Of a stretch of 64,000 bases of DNA, positions 17,326 to 25,933 are shown piece after piece (within the stretch, counting starts at the first letter, position 1; each line of letters opens with the position of its first letter). The position numbers and the translations under genes were made by a program. This DNA is from a bacterium BMS3Bbin08 (GTDB lineage: Bacteria > Nitrospirota > Thermodesulfovibrionia > UBA6902 > BMS3Bbin08): assembly GCA_002897775.1 (NCBI GenBank), contig BDTR01000064.1, positions 1 through 64,000 of the forward strand. Reading direction: 5' to 3'. The notes under the pieces were generated by a model that worked only from the letters and a program-made list of their open reading frames with translations, was not told the DNA's origin and did no database searches.

Positions 17326-18552
17326 TCAGAGCCAGCGTGAAGGCAGGTAATAACCCCTGAGTTCCCTGAGCAGAGCCTGTGTTACCATCTGGCGTCCCCA
17401 GTTATACCCGCCCCAGGGATAGAGAAACTTTAGTATCTCAATTATGACCTTTCTCTTGTCCCTTGCCGTAAGATTTGACAGGGCGCCGCGGAAATCAGCC
17501 TCATGAGGCCGGCCGAATATTATCTTTATGGGATTCCACTGGTCTGAGCATCGTTTTACTTCAGATGCTATCATCAGACGGTAAACAGACTGAAGGCCGG
17601 TGTTCCTGTGCAGTGATTCCGCAACAGCCTCTCCGGCTATCGCGCCTGAGTGAAGCGCGCAGCTCATACCTTCGCCTATCATGTTGAGAAATCCAGCGGC
17701 CTGGCCCGTAATTATCACGTTCCCTTTACCAAAGACATACCTGTTTATAAGAGACAGGCCGAAGTTGTTTACCACGGCCTGTCTTTCGTCGCCAGGCTCC
17801 AGCTTTACGCCATAGTGCTTTGCCAGATACTCGATCGTCATCCGGTGCCTGTGCGAGAGCCTTTCACCGGCTTTATATCCGACGCCCACGATCTGCCTGT
17901 TATTGCGCTCGTGGCTCCATGTGTAGTAACCAAGAACAGGATGAAACCAGAAGTGAAAATATTCCGGATCCAGTGGGCATTCGATTATTTCATGCAGATA
18001 TTGCGCGACCGTGAACCAGTTGATCTGTTTCCTGTACTCCGGGTACAGGCAGCGCACTGTCTGGGAGTTGGGCCCGTCAGCGCCTATTACGACCCGGGTG
18101 CGATAGCGGATGTCCTCCTTATTGCGTCTCGCGAGTACCTCCACATGAGTACCCCTGTCCTCAATGCCGATGAGACGGGTTTTGTCGTGCACTTCCACTT
18201 TGCTCCGCTTTATAGCCCAATGGTCCGAGTACATACGGTCCAGATGAGGGGTTGTTCCATGATCAAAATCCATTGGCATCTGTATCATTCCCCTGAAATG
18301 AAAGGTAACGCCCCGGCAGGAGGTTGGCTCATACAGGATCTCTTTTGGAAGAGGGCCGAAGTTCTCTATCAGGAACCTGTGTCCGCGGGGTGAGATAATG
18401 CCGCTGCAGGTCTTGTGCCGCGGAAGGGCGTACCGTTCCAACGCTACCACCTCAAGGCCTGAGTCAACCAGCCGTTTCGCGGCTGCGGCAGATGAGAGGC
18501 TTGCCCCTGAGATAAGCACATCTACTTCTCTTATGCCGTTTGGAGCGGTCAC
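17326..18552 (-). CDS. Geranylgeranyl-reductase-family FAD oxidoreductase
   Basis: This 408-aa flavoprotein of the geranylgeranyl reductase/halogenase-like fold has an N-terminal FAD-binding strand VDVLISGASLSSAAAAKRL (a variant of GxGxxG), VVALERY, RHKTCSGIISPRG, and a central VVIGADGPNSQTVR and GNVIITGQAAGFLNMIGEGM near the C-terminal third. Relatives reduce prenyl chains or oxidise/reduce hydrophobic substrates. It ends a minus-strand series that begins with dsrA and overlaps the upstream Fe-S gene by 4 bp (ATGA), so it is translationally coupled. Its substrate cannot be told from sequence. Confidence 0.8.
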   Translation of the reverse strand: MTAPNGIREVDVLISGASLSSAAAAKRLVDSGLEVVALERYALPRHKTCSGIISPRGHRFLIENFGPLPKEILYEPTSCRGVTFHFRGMIQMPMDFDHGTTPHLDRMYSDHWAIKRSKVEVHDKTRLIGIEDRGTHVEVLARRNKEDIRYRTRVVIGADGPNSQTVRCLYPEYRKQINWFTVAQYLHEIIECPLDPEYFHFWFHPVLGYYTWSHERNNRQIVGVGYKAGERLSHRHRMTIEYLAKHYGVKLEPGDERQAVVNNFGLSLINRYVFGKGNVIITGQAAGFLNMIGEGMSCALHSGAIAGEAVAESLHRNTGLQSVYRLMIASEVKRCSDQWNPIKIIFGRPHEADFRGALSNLTARDKRKVIIEILKFLYPWGGYNWGRQMVTQALLRELRGYYLPSRWL

Positions 18553-19496
18553 AGGGTTTCTCCATCTGCCAGTTCAGCCACATGCATTACCGGTTGAGTG
18601 ACGGCCTTTTTTAAGAGCGGGATATCTTCCGCTGTTTCTGCCACAACGCGATCAAAACTCCTGCCATCGAGTATCCAGCTTATCTGCTTTGCGCTCTCCG
18701 GAGCGGACCTGCTTTTGAACTCTGCCTTGCAGCACGCGCCTGTTGGAATGGCGATCCGCTGAAGGTCCAGGTTCATTATACAACCGGTCTGCTTTCTTAC
18801 TTCCGTATAAAAAGGCAGGCACCTTTTGAAGTCCGCATTAAAGGCGCGCGCCTCGATAATATACAGATCTGTCGGCCTGAGAGAGGACCGTACAATGGGA
18901 AGCCTTAACAGGGCTTCGCCAAGGCCAATAACCTCAAGCCCCGGAAGTACGGCCCGTATATAGCGCTTGAAAAGGCCGTCAGAAACCACGATTTTCCTCA
19001 TGCCGGAGAGTTCCCTATAAAAGGCCGCAACCCTGCCGGATATCGGCCTGCGGCCATTCTCAAATGCTTCTAATATATCCGAGCCATTGTCCTCTGCCAG
19101 CGGGATGTCAAGAAGGCTGAGCGTTCGTCCCAGCAGGTCTTTATTCTTCAGTAAGGCAGTATCAGGGATCAATACAGCCCTGTCAGGCGTTGACCTGCTG
19201 AGTTGTACCTGAGGCAGATCGTCTTTGCTTTTGCCGTTATTAAGCGCCTCCCTGAGTTTTAGGGTAATGTCAACTGTCTGGATGCCCATTCCGCATGCCG
19301 GTTCGCATGAGCCGCATAAAAGACACGCTCCGACCGAATCTTTCAGTTCTTCAGGCTCTGCGCCCGCCTGAAGAGCCAATGCCCTTCCGGCAAAGGTCAT
19401 GAGTATTTCGTGGCTTTGCTGCCATATGGGGCATGACAATGTGCAAACTCCGCATCCATTACATTGTTCATATCCGCTTATGCTGTCAATTATCAG
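18549..19496 (-). CDS. Dicluster 4Fe-4S ferredoxin-type protein (CTG start likely)
   Basis: This protein of about 315 aa has two complete Fe-S motifs: CNGCGVCTLSCP near the N terminus and CLLCGSCEPACGMG about 25 residues later. The motif-1 cysteines lie upstream of the nearest canonical in-frame start (TTG at 19439), so that start would destroy the first cluster. The reading frame is open back to 19496, where CTG overlaps the stop of the upstream FAD oxidase as CTGA, analogous to the common ATGA coupling. An ATT codon is an alternative. Architecture resembles GlpC/LldE-like electron carriers without an obvious CCG domain. It likely passes electrons with the adjacent flavoproteins. Confidence 0.75.
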   Translation of the reverse strand: MIIDSISGYEQCNGCGVCTLSCPIWQQSHEILMTFAGRALALQAGAEPEELKDSVGACLLCGSCEPACGMGIQTVDITLKLREALNNGKSKDDLPQVQLSRSTPDRAVLIPDTALLKNKDLLGRTLSLLDIPLAEDNGSDILEAFENGRRPISGRVAAFYRELSGMRKIVVSDGLFKRYIRAVLPGLEVIGLGEALLRLPIVRSSLRPTDLYIIEARAFNADFKRCLPFYTEVRKQTGCIMNLDLQRIAIPTGACCKAEFKSRSAPESAKQISWILDGRSFDRVVAETAEDIPLLKKAVTQPVMHVAELADGETL

Positions 19497-21055
19497 AATA
19501 TCACGTCCGGGTTCAGGATCATTGCAGGATCAGCCTCCTGTTTTATCCTCAGATGTTTGTCAACCAGTTCATTATTGAAGACGCGCCTTATGTAACCTTT
19601 CATCATCCCTCCAAAGCGGTAATAGCTCGTGCCCATATCAACACCAATATCATATATTTCGTTCTTAAACGACTGAAGATGGTCGCGGCTGTAGTAATGG
19701 TCCCCGAGAATCGGTTCGAACTCACAGCCATAGGCAAAGTCCTGAGCGTCGGGAGGTATGCACGAAAGTTCATAGCGGGGCCTGCTGCCGAAAAGCCTGA
19801 TACCCACGCAGTAAAGCGTATAATTCGGGAAGTACCGCCTGCAAACGGCATTTCCCCTTTCGACAGCCCGGGCAAACTTCTCCCTGCTCGTTGCCAGGTC
19901 AGGTATTACCATCTGCCTGCCTCCCCAGAACTTCCAGACCGCGCGTGAAAAGACCACGGTCCTGTCCACCATCTTGTTGTCCTGCATATGAGCTGACGGG
20001 CTTAACTCAGGGAGAAGGGCGCGCTTCCGTTCAAGAAGATAAAGCGCCTCTTTGACCTTCCATGGATGAAGCGCATAGTGAGCCGCCATGCGCAGAGTAA
20101 ACCCGATCTCACCATGTCCCCTGAGGCGGCTCCTGTAACGGCTGAAGAACTCCTGCTCACGCTCATCTGAATCAAAGGCAACAAGCAGATTGATCGCACG
20201 GTCAAGCATTGTCAGGATACCGGCATAATCAGCAATTTCTTCTTCGACCAGGAACCTGAGGTCTTCTATGGACTCCTTCAGGGAGCTGTAGTAAAAATAA
20301 TGCATCCTGATGGGTGTAAATGGGCGGATCTTCAGGGTCGCCTCTGTTATGACGCCGAACTGCCCGTAGCCAAGGAGCACTTGTTCAAAGAGCTCCGGGT
20401 TTACCTGCTCGCTGCATTCTACAATATAGCCTGTTGGCGTCACGACCTTAAGTGATATGGCCTGGTCCGCGCTGCAGCCGAACTTTGGAGAATTGATGTC
20501 TATACCGCCCACTCCAAGTGTACCGCCAACAGAGGACGTCATGTTGAGCGGCGCGGATAAATAATCAAGCCCCTGACGCCGTAAGGCCTCGGCAAGCGAA
20601 TGCCAGTATATTCCAGCCTCGGCACGGACCGTCATATTGGCGCTGTCTATATGGAGCACCCGGCTCATGCCCCGCATGTCAAGCTGAAGGCCTCCGTAAG
20701 AGACACATTCGCCTTCAGTAGTAAGTCCGCCGCCGCGCACAGTGACCGGGACCCTGTGTTTCTGCGCGGCTTTGAGCGTTTTTGATACATTCTCTGATGA
20801 CCTTGCCACGAGCACACCGCGCGGCAGGCCCATTGCCACGCCGCCTCCGTCGGTAATGTATATTGAACGAGCGGCAGAGCTTTGGCTTATATTTACGCCT
20901 GCTGAGTTGAGCTCCGCGACAAAGGCATCCCAACCAGAGCCGCTCCAGCGGGACGGGTTGGTCTGCTGCCTGGGGACGCCTGTTAGAGAGTCAGGCGTCA
21001 CAGGGGCTAATCTGTTTTTGTTTCCTTTAATTTCATGAAGATTATCTTGGGGCAT
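19493..21055 (-). CDS. FAD-linked oxidase (GlcD/VAO family)
   Basis: This 520-aa flavoprotein has a PCMH-type FAD-binding domain (about 75-250; VPVTVRGGGLTTEGECVSYGG, LSAPLNMTSSVGGTLGVGGI) and a C-terminal substrate domain. The family includes glycolate and D-lactate dehydrogenase subunits, which pass electrons to partner Fe-S proteins; the next gene encodes one. It overlaps the upstream zinc-ribbon gene by 49 bp and lies in the dsr-led operon. The substrate is unknown. The start at 21055 has a purine-rich region upstream. Confidence 0.8.
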   Translation of the reverse strand: MPQDNLHEIKGNKNRLAPVTPDSLTGVPRQQTNPSRWSGSGWDAFVAELNSAGVNISQSSAARSIYITDGGGVAMGLPRGVLVARSSENVSKTLKAAQKHRVPVTVRGGGLTTEGECVSYGGLQLDMRGMSRVLHIDSANMTVRAEAGIYWHSLAEALRRQGLDYLSAPLNMTSSVGGTLGVGGIDINSPKFGCSADQAISLKVVTPTGYIVECSEQVNPELFEQVLLGYGQFGVITEATLKIRPFTPIRMHYFYYSSLKESIEDLRFLVEEEIADYAGILTMLDRAINLLVAFDSDEREQEFFSRYRSRLRGHGEIGFTLRMAAHYALHPWKVKEALYLLERKRALLPELSPSAHMQDNKMVDRTVVFSRAVWKFWGGRQMVIPDLATSREKFARAVERGNAVCRRYFPNYTLYCVGIRLFGSRPRYELSCIPPDAQDFAYGCEFEPILGDHYYSRDHLQSFKNEIYDIGVDMGTSYYRFGGMMKGYIRRVFNNELVDKHLRIKQEADPAMILNPDVIF

Positions 21056-21351
21056 TTTCTTCTTGCTCTTTCTTCACAGACAGAAGCGGAGTGGGAAGCA
21101 GGGTTGTAATCATACGTTTCTGTGTCATAATCTTCCGGCATTAAGGAGAGCGCCCTGTCGTAATCTTCCTTGCAGACAAAATAAAGGGCGTCCATTAAGG
21201 CCTGTCCAAGGTTGTGGCCTGTTCTGTCCATGACATATACCGCGCTGCATTTGCAGATGCCGCCTGTAATCTCCAGCGATCCCGTGTCAATATCAACAGG
21301 CGCACGCAGCAGATTTTCGCAGAACGGACACTGTAGAGGTCTTTTTCTCAT
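21007..21351 (-). CDS. Small zinc-ribbon-like protein in dsr operon
   Basis: This 114-aa protein is not recognised by name. It starts with CPFCENLL and has a second pair, GGICKCSAVY, giving a C-x2-C...C-x-C zinc-ribbon-like N-terminal half. The C-terminal half is acidic and helical, ending in basic residues. The 49-bp overlap with the FAD oxidase gene suggests translational coupling. It lies between dsrN and the flavoprotein genes, so a chaperone or assembly role for the following oxidoreductases is possible but not shown. Confidence 0.6.
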   Translation of the reverse strand: MRKRPLQCPFCENLLRAPVDIDTGSLEITGGICKCSAVYVMDRTGHNLGQALMDALYFVCKEDYDRALSLMPEDYDTETYDYNPASHSASVCEERARRKCPKIIFMKLKETKTD

Positions 21352-21359
21352 AAAAAACG

Positions 21360-21420
21360 AGTCATTTGGTCATTAAGTGATTATGTCATTAAAAAATGAC
21401 TCAATGACTGAACAACTTAA
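21360..21420. repeat. Short tandem repeat tract at dsrN 3' end
   Basis: Degenerate units built on GTCATTAAGTGA / GACTCAATGACTGA fill the spacer after dsrN and reach its stop region. It belongs to the scattered short-repeat class seen throughout the window. Confidence 0.4.
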
Positions 21421-22847
21421 TAACTTTCTAAAGATTCACCTTTGTTTTTTTTGTATCTTTTTGCGCATTTTATCATGCCGTCCACCCACTTTGGAGACCC
21501 GAGGGCATGCAGGTGGGTGTATGTGGCAAGCACGTTCTTATAGCAAATACCGTCCATGCTGTTTTTTATTCCCTTACCTCTCCGCATATTAAACGCCATG
21601 TGGGTCCTGCCTTTTTTGAACTCAGCTACCCGGGAATAATGAAACTCGTGACCCTTTAGTATACTGCCTTCCGGGAAATAAGGGTTGGGTCCGGCTACCT
21701 TAACAATAGTATATCCATGCGCCTGCATTTTTTTCTCAAGCTCAAAGACGATCGGGAAAACGCCTGCCATGGGGTATTTCCTGTTCTTTAAGACAAGGCT
21801 TTTGCCAAGATACATCAGTCCCCCGCACTCCGCGTATACAGGCAGGCCTTTTTCAACCGCGCTGCAAAGGGACCTTCTGAAGCCGGCATTTTGGGACAGC
21901 TCTATGGCATGAGTCTCGGGAAACCCCCCGCCGATATAAAGCGCGTCCATATCAGGAAGTTTCTTTTCCCTGAGGGGGCTTACCGCTATCAGTTCCGCGC
22001 CCCTTCTTTCAAGTTCTTCGAAATTCTCAGGGTAATAAAACTGAAAAGCGGAATCTTTTATGATACCAATCCTTAGTCCTATGTCCGTTGTCCGTTGTCT
22101 GTCGCGACTGACTACTGACGACTGACTACTGACAACTGCTTTTATTGTTCCTGCTTTTTTAGCTATCTTCATAATACCGTTGACATCAAGGTATTTTGAC
22201 GCGATCTTTTTTACCGCTGACAGCGATCGTTTGATGCCAGGATGCTCCTGAAAAGGGGTCAGCCCCATATGCCGCTCGGGAAAGAGGTCATTTTCAAGCC
22301 TTGGTATCGCGCCGAGCACAGGCAGTTTGCATCTGTCGCTTATTGCCTTTCGTATCAGCGTTTCCTGCCTGCCGGTCGCGACCCGGTTAAGGACAACACC
22401 CGCGATTGAGACCTTTGGATCCATTTTCTGACACCCGAGCACCATGGCTGCGACCGTGTTCGTGGCTTTTGTGCAGTCTATTACCAGGATTACCGGGGTT
22501 TTCAGTAATTTTGCGATCTGGGCGGTACTGAAAGTGCCTTTGTGATCGGCGCCGTCAAAAAGGCCCCTGTTGCCTTCTATTACCGCTATCTGAGAGTTCT
22601 CAGCATGAGAGATAAAGGATCTTTTGATCCGGCCGGGGGCCATCATGAAAAGATCAAGGTTATAGCAGGGTGAGCCGGCTGCCTGAGCCAGCCAGCCGGC
22701 GTCAATGTAGTCAGGCCCTTTTTTAAACGGGGTTATTTTGAAGCCGTCTTTCCTGAGTGAAGCGATAAGGCATAAAGAGAGGATAGTTTTTCCACTCCCG
22801 CCTCGCAGACCGGAAATAACTATCCTCGGAATTGATTTAATGTGCAA
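21417..22847 (-). CDS. dsrN: Siroheme amidase DsrN (CbiA/CobB-like glutamine amidotransferase)
   Basis: This 476-aa protein is similar to cobyrinic acid a,c-diamide synthase. The N-terminal ATP-binding domain has P-loop GLRGGSGKTILSL (about 13-25). The C-terminal class I glutamine amidotransferase domain has the catalytic Cys in YAECGGLMYLG and a His in TYTHLHALG. Placed directly after dsrABD it is DsrN, which amidates siroheme for dissimilatory sulfite reductase, rather than a cobalamin enzyme. The apparent start is TTG at 22847, 11 bp after dsrD. An insert of about 20 residues (VVSSQSSVVSRDRQRTTD, about 237-255) between domains derives from ACTGACTACTG tandem repeats. Confidence 0.87.
   Translation of the reverse strand: MHIKSIPRIVISGLRGGSGKTILSLCLIASLRKDGFKITPFKKGPDYIDAGWLAQAAGSPCYNLDLFMMAPGRIKRSFISHAENSQIAVIEGNRGLFDGADHKGTFSTAQIAKLLKTPVILVIDCTKATNTVAAMVLGCQKMDPKVSIAGVVLNRVATGRQETLIRKAISDRCKLPVLGAIPRLENDLFPERHMGLTPFQEHPGIKRSLSAVKKIASKYLDVNGIMKIAKKAGTIKAVVSSQSSVVSRDRQRTTDIGLRIGIIKDSAFQFYYPENFEELERRGAELIAVSPLREKKLPDMDALYIGGGFPETHAIELSQNAGFRRSLCSAVEKGLPVYAECGGLMYLGKSLVLKNRKYPMAGVFPIVFELEKKMQAHGYTIVKVAGPNPYFPEGSILKGHEFHYSRVAEFKKGRTHMAFNMRRGKGIKNSMDGICYKNVLATYTHLHALGSPKWVDGMIKCAKRYKKNKGESLESY
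22078..22140. repeat. In-frame tandem repeats in dsrN
   Basis: Units of GACTGACTACTGAC and CGTTGTCCGTTGTC lie inside the coding region, between the ATPase and amidotransferase domains, and preserve frame. They add a Ser/Val/Arg-rich linker absent from typical CbiA-type proteins. Confidence 0.6.
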
Positions 22848-22858
22848 TGTGCTGCTTT

Positions 22859-23104
22859 TTAGAGCATACCTTTTTCTTTTAGATACTCATCACTGGGTAT
22901 TTCTACAGAACTTGCGCCGCCGCCGTATGAGTACATAAGCTTCCCGACGTTTATCATGGCCCTGAGGGCCTTTTTGACCACATCTTTTTCAAGACCGGTA
23001 TCAGCGGCAATTTTCTTGATAATGTCTTTTTCCTTTAATTTTTTCTTGCCCTTCATTTGTGTGGAATAAGCGAATATTTTCTCTTTAATTTCTTCTTCTT
23101 CCAT
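22859..23104 (-). CDS. dsrD: Dissimilatory sulfite reductase-associated protein DsrD
   Basis: This 81-aa protein is of typical DsrD length, with a winged-helix-like core (EKDIIKKIAADTGLEKDVVKKALRA, here split for length: EKDIIKKIAADTG at about 25-37 and KDVVKKALRAM after it) and a C-terminal YGGGASS(V)EIPSDEYL segment. DsrD is a marker of reductive dissimilatory sulfite reductase systems and stimulates DsrAB. It follows dsrB across a hairpin and has its own good ribosome site (AGAGGTGAC). It supports sulfite reduction rather than sulfur oxidation by this organism. Confidence 0.93.
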   Translation of the reverse strand: MEEEEIKEKIFAYSTQMKGKKKLKEKDIIKKIAADTGLEKDVVKKALRAMINVGKLMYSYGGGASSVEIPSDEYLKEKGML

Positions 23105-23181
23105 ATTGTCACCTCTTTTTGAAGGTTATTTTTCAGATAAGATAACTTCTCTACAGCAGTTTGTCAAGCTGTTTAAGATTT

Positions 23182-23213
23182 AAAAAAGGGTGGCTTTTAA
23201 ACCACCCTTTTTT
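23182..23213 (-). terminator. Intrinsic terminator/attenuator between dsrB and dsrD
   Basis: A perfect 12-bp stem (AAAAAAGGGTGG / CCACCCTTTTTT) with an 8-nt loop lies directly after the dsrB stop, followed by a T run on the minus strand. It would terminate part of the transcripts, giving dsrAB more product than dsrD-dsrN. Its symmetric A/T flanks make it bidirectional in form. Confidence 0.8.
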
Positions 23214-23217
23214 AATC

Positions 23218-24291
23218 TTACGCCCACTTAAAGGCTGCTGATGTTCTCAGGGTGTCTCTCATGAATGTGAAGTCGTCAATGTGCTGGTGTGTGAACTCAA
23301 TGCCTGTAAGCTTGAAGAACTCTTCCCAGCCGACCCTTTCTATCCATTCGCCGACCCTCTCGTGCTTCCTGGCGTTCCTGGCGTAAACATCAAGGATGTT
23401 CTTTACGGCCGCGACAATCTTGGGCCATCTCGGCGGCTCATTGTAGAAGAACGGGATCGCGAGCTTTGAGAACTTGGGATCGCTCCTGAGACTGCATATT
23501 TTTCCGCCGACAACTATTGCCACACCGTCACGCTCGGCGTCTTTGATCGAGATCGGAGGACAGACCGTGAAGCAGTTGCCGCAGTACATGCATTTGTCAT
23601 AGTTGATCGTGATGCTCTTTTCCTTGGGGTTAGGCCTGATCGCTGTTGTGGGACATGACCCGACAACAGTGGGTATCTCGCACATTTTCCCTACCTTGTC
23701 GTTGTCGACCACCGGTATTTTGGTGTGCAGGGCGACCAGGGCTATGTCCGAGCAGTGAACCGCGCCGCACATGTTAACACAGCAGGCGACCGCGAGCCTG
23801 ACCTTGTTCGGAAGCTCTTTTTCCGTGAAATACTCGTACAGCTCGTCCATCATTGCCTTAACCAGGCCTGACGCGTCTGTACAGGCGCTGTGACAGTGTA
23901 CCCATCCCTGAGTGTGGACGACATTACTGATCCTTGGGCCGATACCGCCGACAGTGTATTTCCTGTCTTTCAGTTCTTTTTTGAGCGGATCGATCTTGCT
24001 CTTGTCTGAAATCAGGAACTCGATATTGTTCCTTGAAGTAAAGCGAAGATAGCCGTCGCAGTACTTGTCGGCAAGGTCGCATATCTCGTATATGGTCTCT
24101 GTTGCCAGGATCCTTGGGGAAGCGACCCTTACTGTATAGATCTCATCGCCGCTTTCCGCAACATGCACCATTGTGCCGGGATCCAGCACCTCATGGTATT
24201 TCCACTTGGCGTAATTCTTTTTTATTACCGGCGGCAAAAACTGCTCATAATGCGGTGGGCCTATATCTGTTTGTCTTTCTGGTAATGCCAT
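23218..24291 (-). CDS. dsrB: Dissimilatory sulfite reductase beta subunit
   Basis: This 357-aa DsrB reduces sulfite with DsrA in the cytoplasm. It has the sulfite reductase ferredoxin-like half domain, the siroheme/4Fe-4S-region residues around RLAVACCVNMCGAVHC (about 165-180) and the inserted ferredoxin domain with CMYCGNCFTVCPP (about 235-247). The start has an ideal AAGGAGG site. It is 68 bp downstream of dsrA and in the same operon. Confidence 0.97.
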   Translation of the reverse strand: MALPERQTDIGPPHYEQFLPPVIKKNYAKWKYHEVLDPGTMVHVAESGDEIYTVRVASPRILATETIYEICDLADKYCDGYLRFTSRNNIEFLISDKSKIDPLKKELKDRKYTVGGIGPRISNVVHTQGWVHCHSACTDASGLVKAMMDELYEYFTEKELPNKVRLAVACCVNMCGAVHCSDIALVALHTKIPVVDNDKVGKMCEIPTVVGSCPTTAIRPNPKEKSITINYDKCMYCGNCFTVCPPISIKDAERDGVAIVVGGKICSLRSDPKFSKLAIPFFYNEPPRWPKIVAAVKNILDVYARNARKHERVGEWIERVGWEEFFKLTGIEFTHQHIDDFTFMRDTLRTSAAFKWA

Positions 24292-24359
24292 TTAAGTTCC
24301 CCTCCTTTAGTCCGGCAAGCTCACTGTAAATGGTGAGTTTATCGAACCATATTTTAATT

Positions 24360-25565
24360 TTAATATTTGTCCTTTGTGTATATCTTCTCAAAGTCCTCAT
24401 CCTTGAAGAAAATGAACGGATCTTTTCTTGGCTCTTTAACCTGCTGAGGCTGAGGCGGAACGCCGATGGCTTCAAGGAAGGGTCTCATACCCTTGACTTC
24501 GATAAGCTCGCCGATCCTCTCTCTCGGTTTTGCGTTATCATCCCACCACTCGATTATCCTGGCGATAAGCTCTTTCAGTTCTGTGTATGGGGCCTCTACT
24601 TTAATGAACGGTACAACGACCCAGGAAAGCAGCGAACCAACAACGATCGGGGCCTTACTGCCGATACAGATAGTCGCTCCCCTCTCACCGCTTGGCCTGA
24701 GAGCCCTGGTCATTTTCGCTATACAGTGCATGCATCTGTTACACTGAGGGTTATTGATCTTAAGTTCCTTGCCGTCATAGCTCACGCATTCGGTGGGGCA
24801 CATGCCGACGATCTCATCCTGGATGTTCATGCCGCCGTCGGCATATTTCTTTACTTCTGCCTGGTCGATCAGGATATCGCCTTTCCATGTCCCTATGATT
24901 GCGCAATCTGAACGTGCGATCGATGCAACGCAGTCACACGCGCATCCCGCGGCTTTTATCTTGAATTTATATGCAAAGGCAGGTCTGTGGAGTTCATCCT
25001 GGTATTCCTGGGTCAGGTTGTATATGACATCCATTGTGTCATAGTTGGCCCATTCGCAGCGGGACTGACCGAGACAGCAGCTCGGGGTTCTAAGGCATGA
25101 GCCGGAACCGCCCAGGTCCCATCCGCGTGAGGAGTATTCAGCAAAAAGCGGCTCAAGGCTCTCTGTGTTTGTGCCCAGAAGAACAAGGTCGCCTGTTGAG
25201 CCGTGCATGTTTGTAAGACCACTGCCGTATCTATCCCAGATCTCACAAATTTCCCTTAGGGCCTTTGTAGTGTAATACCATCCGCTTGGCTGATTAATTC
25301 TTATAGTATGGAAGTGCGCGACTTCCGGGAATTCTTCCGGCAGGTCAGAGTATCTTCCTATAACTCCGCCGCCATAACCGAGAACACCGACTATACCGCC
25401 ATGCTTCCAGTATCCGAGTTTGGTCTGGTAAGATTTCTCAAGCTGGCCCAGTCCATCTTCTGCCATGGGGCTTTTCTTGGCAGCTTTCTTCATTTCCGTC
25501 ACAAAGCTGGGCCACGGTCCTTTTTCCAACTCGTCCAACATTGGGGTTTTGTGCTTTAAGCTCAT
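24360..25565 (-). CDS. dsrA: Dissimilatory sulfite reductase alpha subunit
   Basis: This 401-aa DsrA has the substrate-binding region [15 protein letters not shown], the cluster-binding region [17 protein letters not shown] (about 155-171), [14 protein letters not shown], and an inserted ferredoxin domain with [11 protein letters not shown]. It is the siroheme-containing catalytic subunit of dissimilatory sulfite reductase. It is the first gene of an operon running through dsrB, dsrD and dsrN, with an AAGGAGG ribosome site before ATG 25565. dsrC and dsrMKJOP are not in the window. Confidence 0.97.
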   Translation of the reverse strand: MSLKHKTPMLDELEKGPWPSFVTEMKKAAKKSPMAEDGLGQLEKSYQTKLGYWKHGGIVGVLGYGGGVIGRYSDLPEEFPEVAHFHTIRINQPSGWYYTTKALREICEIWDRYGSGLTNMHGSTGDLVLLGTNTESLEPLFAEYSSRGWDLGGSGSCLRTPSCCLGQSRCEWANYDTMDVIYNLTQEYQDELHRPAFAYKFKIKAAGCACDCVASIARSDCAIIGTWKGDILIDQAEVKKYADGGMNIQDEIVGMCPTECVSYDGKELKINNPQCNRCMHCIAKMTRALRPSGERGATICIGSKAPIVVGSLLSWVVVPFIKVEAPYTELKELIARIIEWWDDNAKPRERIGELIEVKGMRPFLEAIGVPPQPQQVKEPRKDPFIFFKDEDFEKIYTKDKY

Positions 25566-25728
25566 TTTCCCTCCTTTTTAGTTTTGGTTCCCGGTATTTT
25601 GAGTGGTTCTATTTTCCGGAGAACCTTTTTTTTAAGTGTTGATATTTTCTGTTTTTTTCTGAAAAACGAAATAAAAGACCGTATTGTCTGTCAAGCTACA
25701 GGCTTACCGGAATATAGTAAGGCTCATG

Positions 25729-25758
25729 ATACTAATATATATTTCAACCCCCCGTCAA
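25729..25758 (-). promoter_or_regulatory. Candidate dsr operon promoter
   Basis: On the minus strand a TTGACG -35 (25753-25758) and TAGTAT -10 (25729-25734) are separated by 18 bp, giving a leader of about 160 nt before dsrA. The leader is AT-rich and T-tract-rich. The 25566-25933 gap contains no other gene; it also serves as upstream region for the divergent transglutaminase gene. A transcription start has not been shown. Confidence 0.45.
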
Positions 25759-25933
25759 ATAAAAAAAATTAATCCTGTAATCACTTCTGCTTATTGATAT
25801 CCAGCCGGACTGAAGAATTTGCTAACATATCGATTTTTCTGGTAAAATTTCATATGTCCTTAAAATCCGGCGTTAGCCGTTACAGGGCCTGTTGACGAGG
25901 CCTTTGCCTCTCGCTTTTCCCCGGAGAAACATC

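Noticed and set aside
17650-18393. Plus-strand 247-aa ORF opposite the FAD oxidoreductase
   Set aside because: Shadow of a strongly supported minus-strand gene with conserved FAD motifs.
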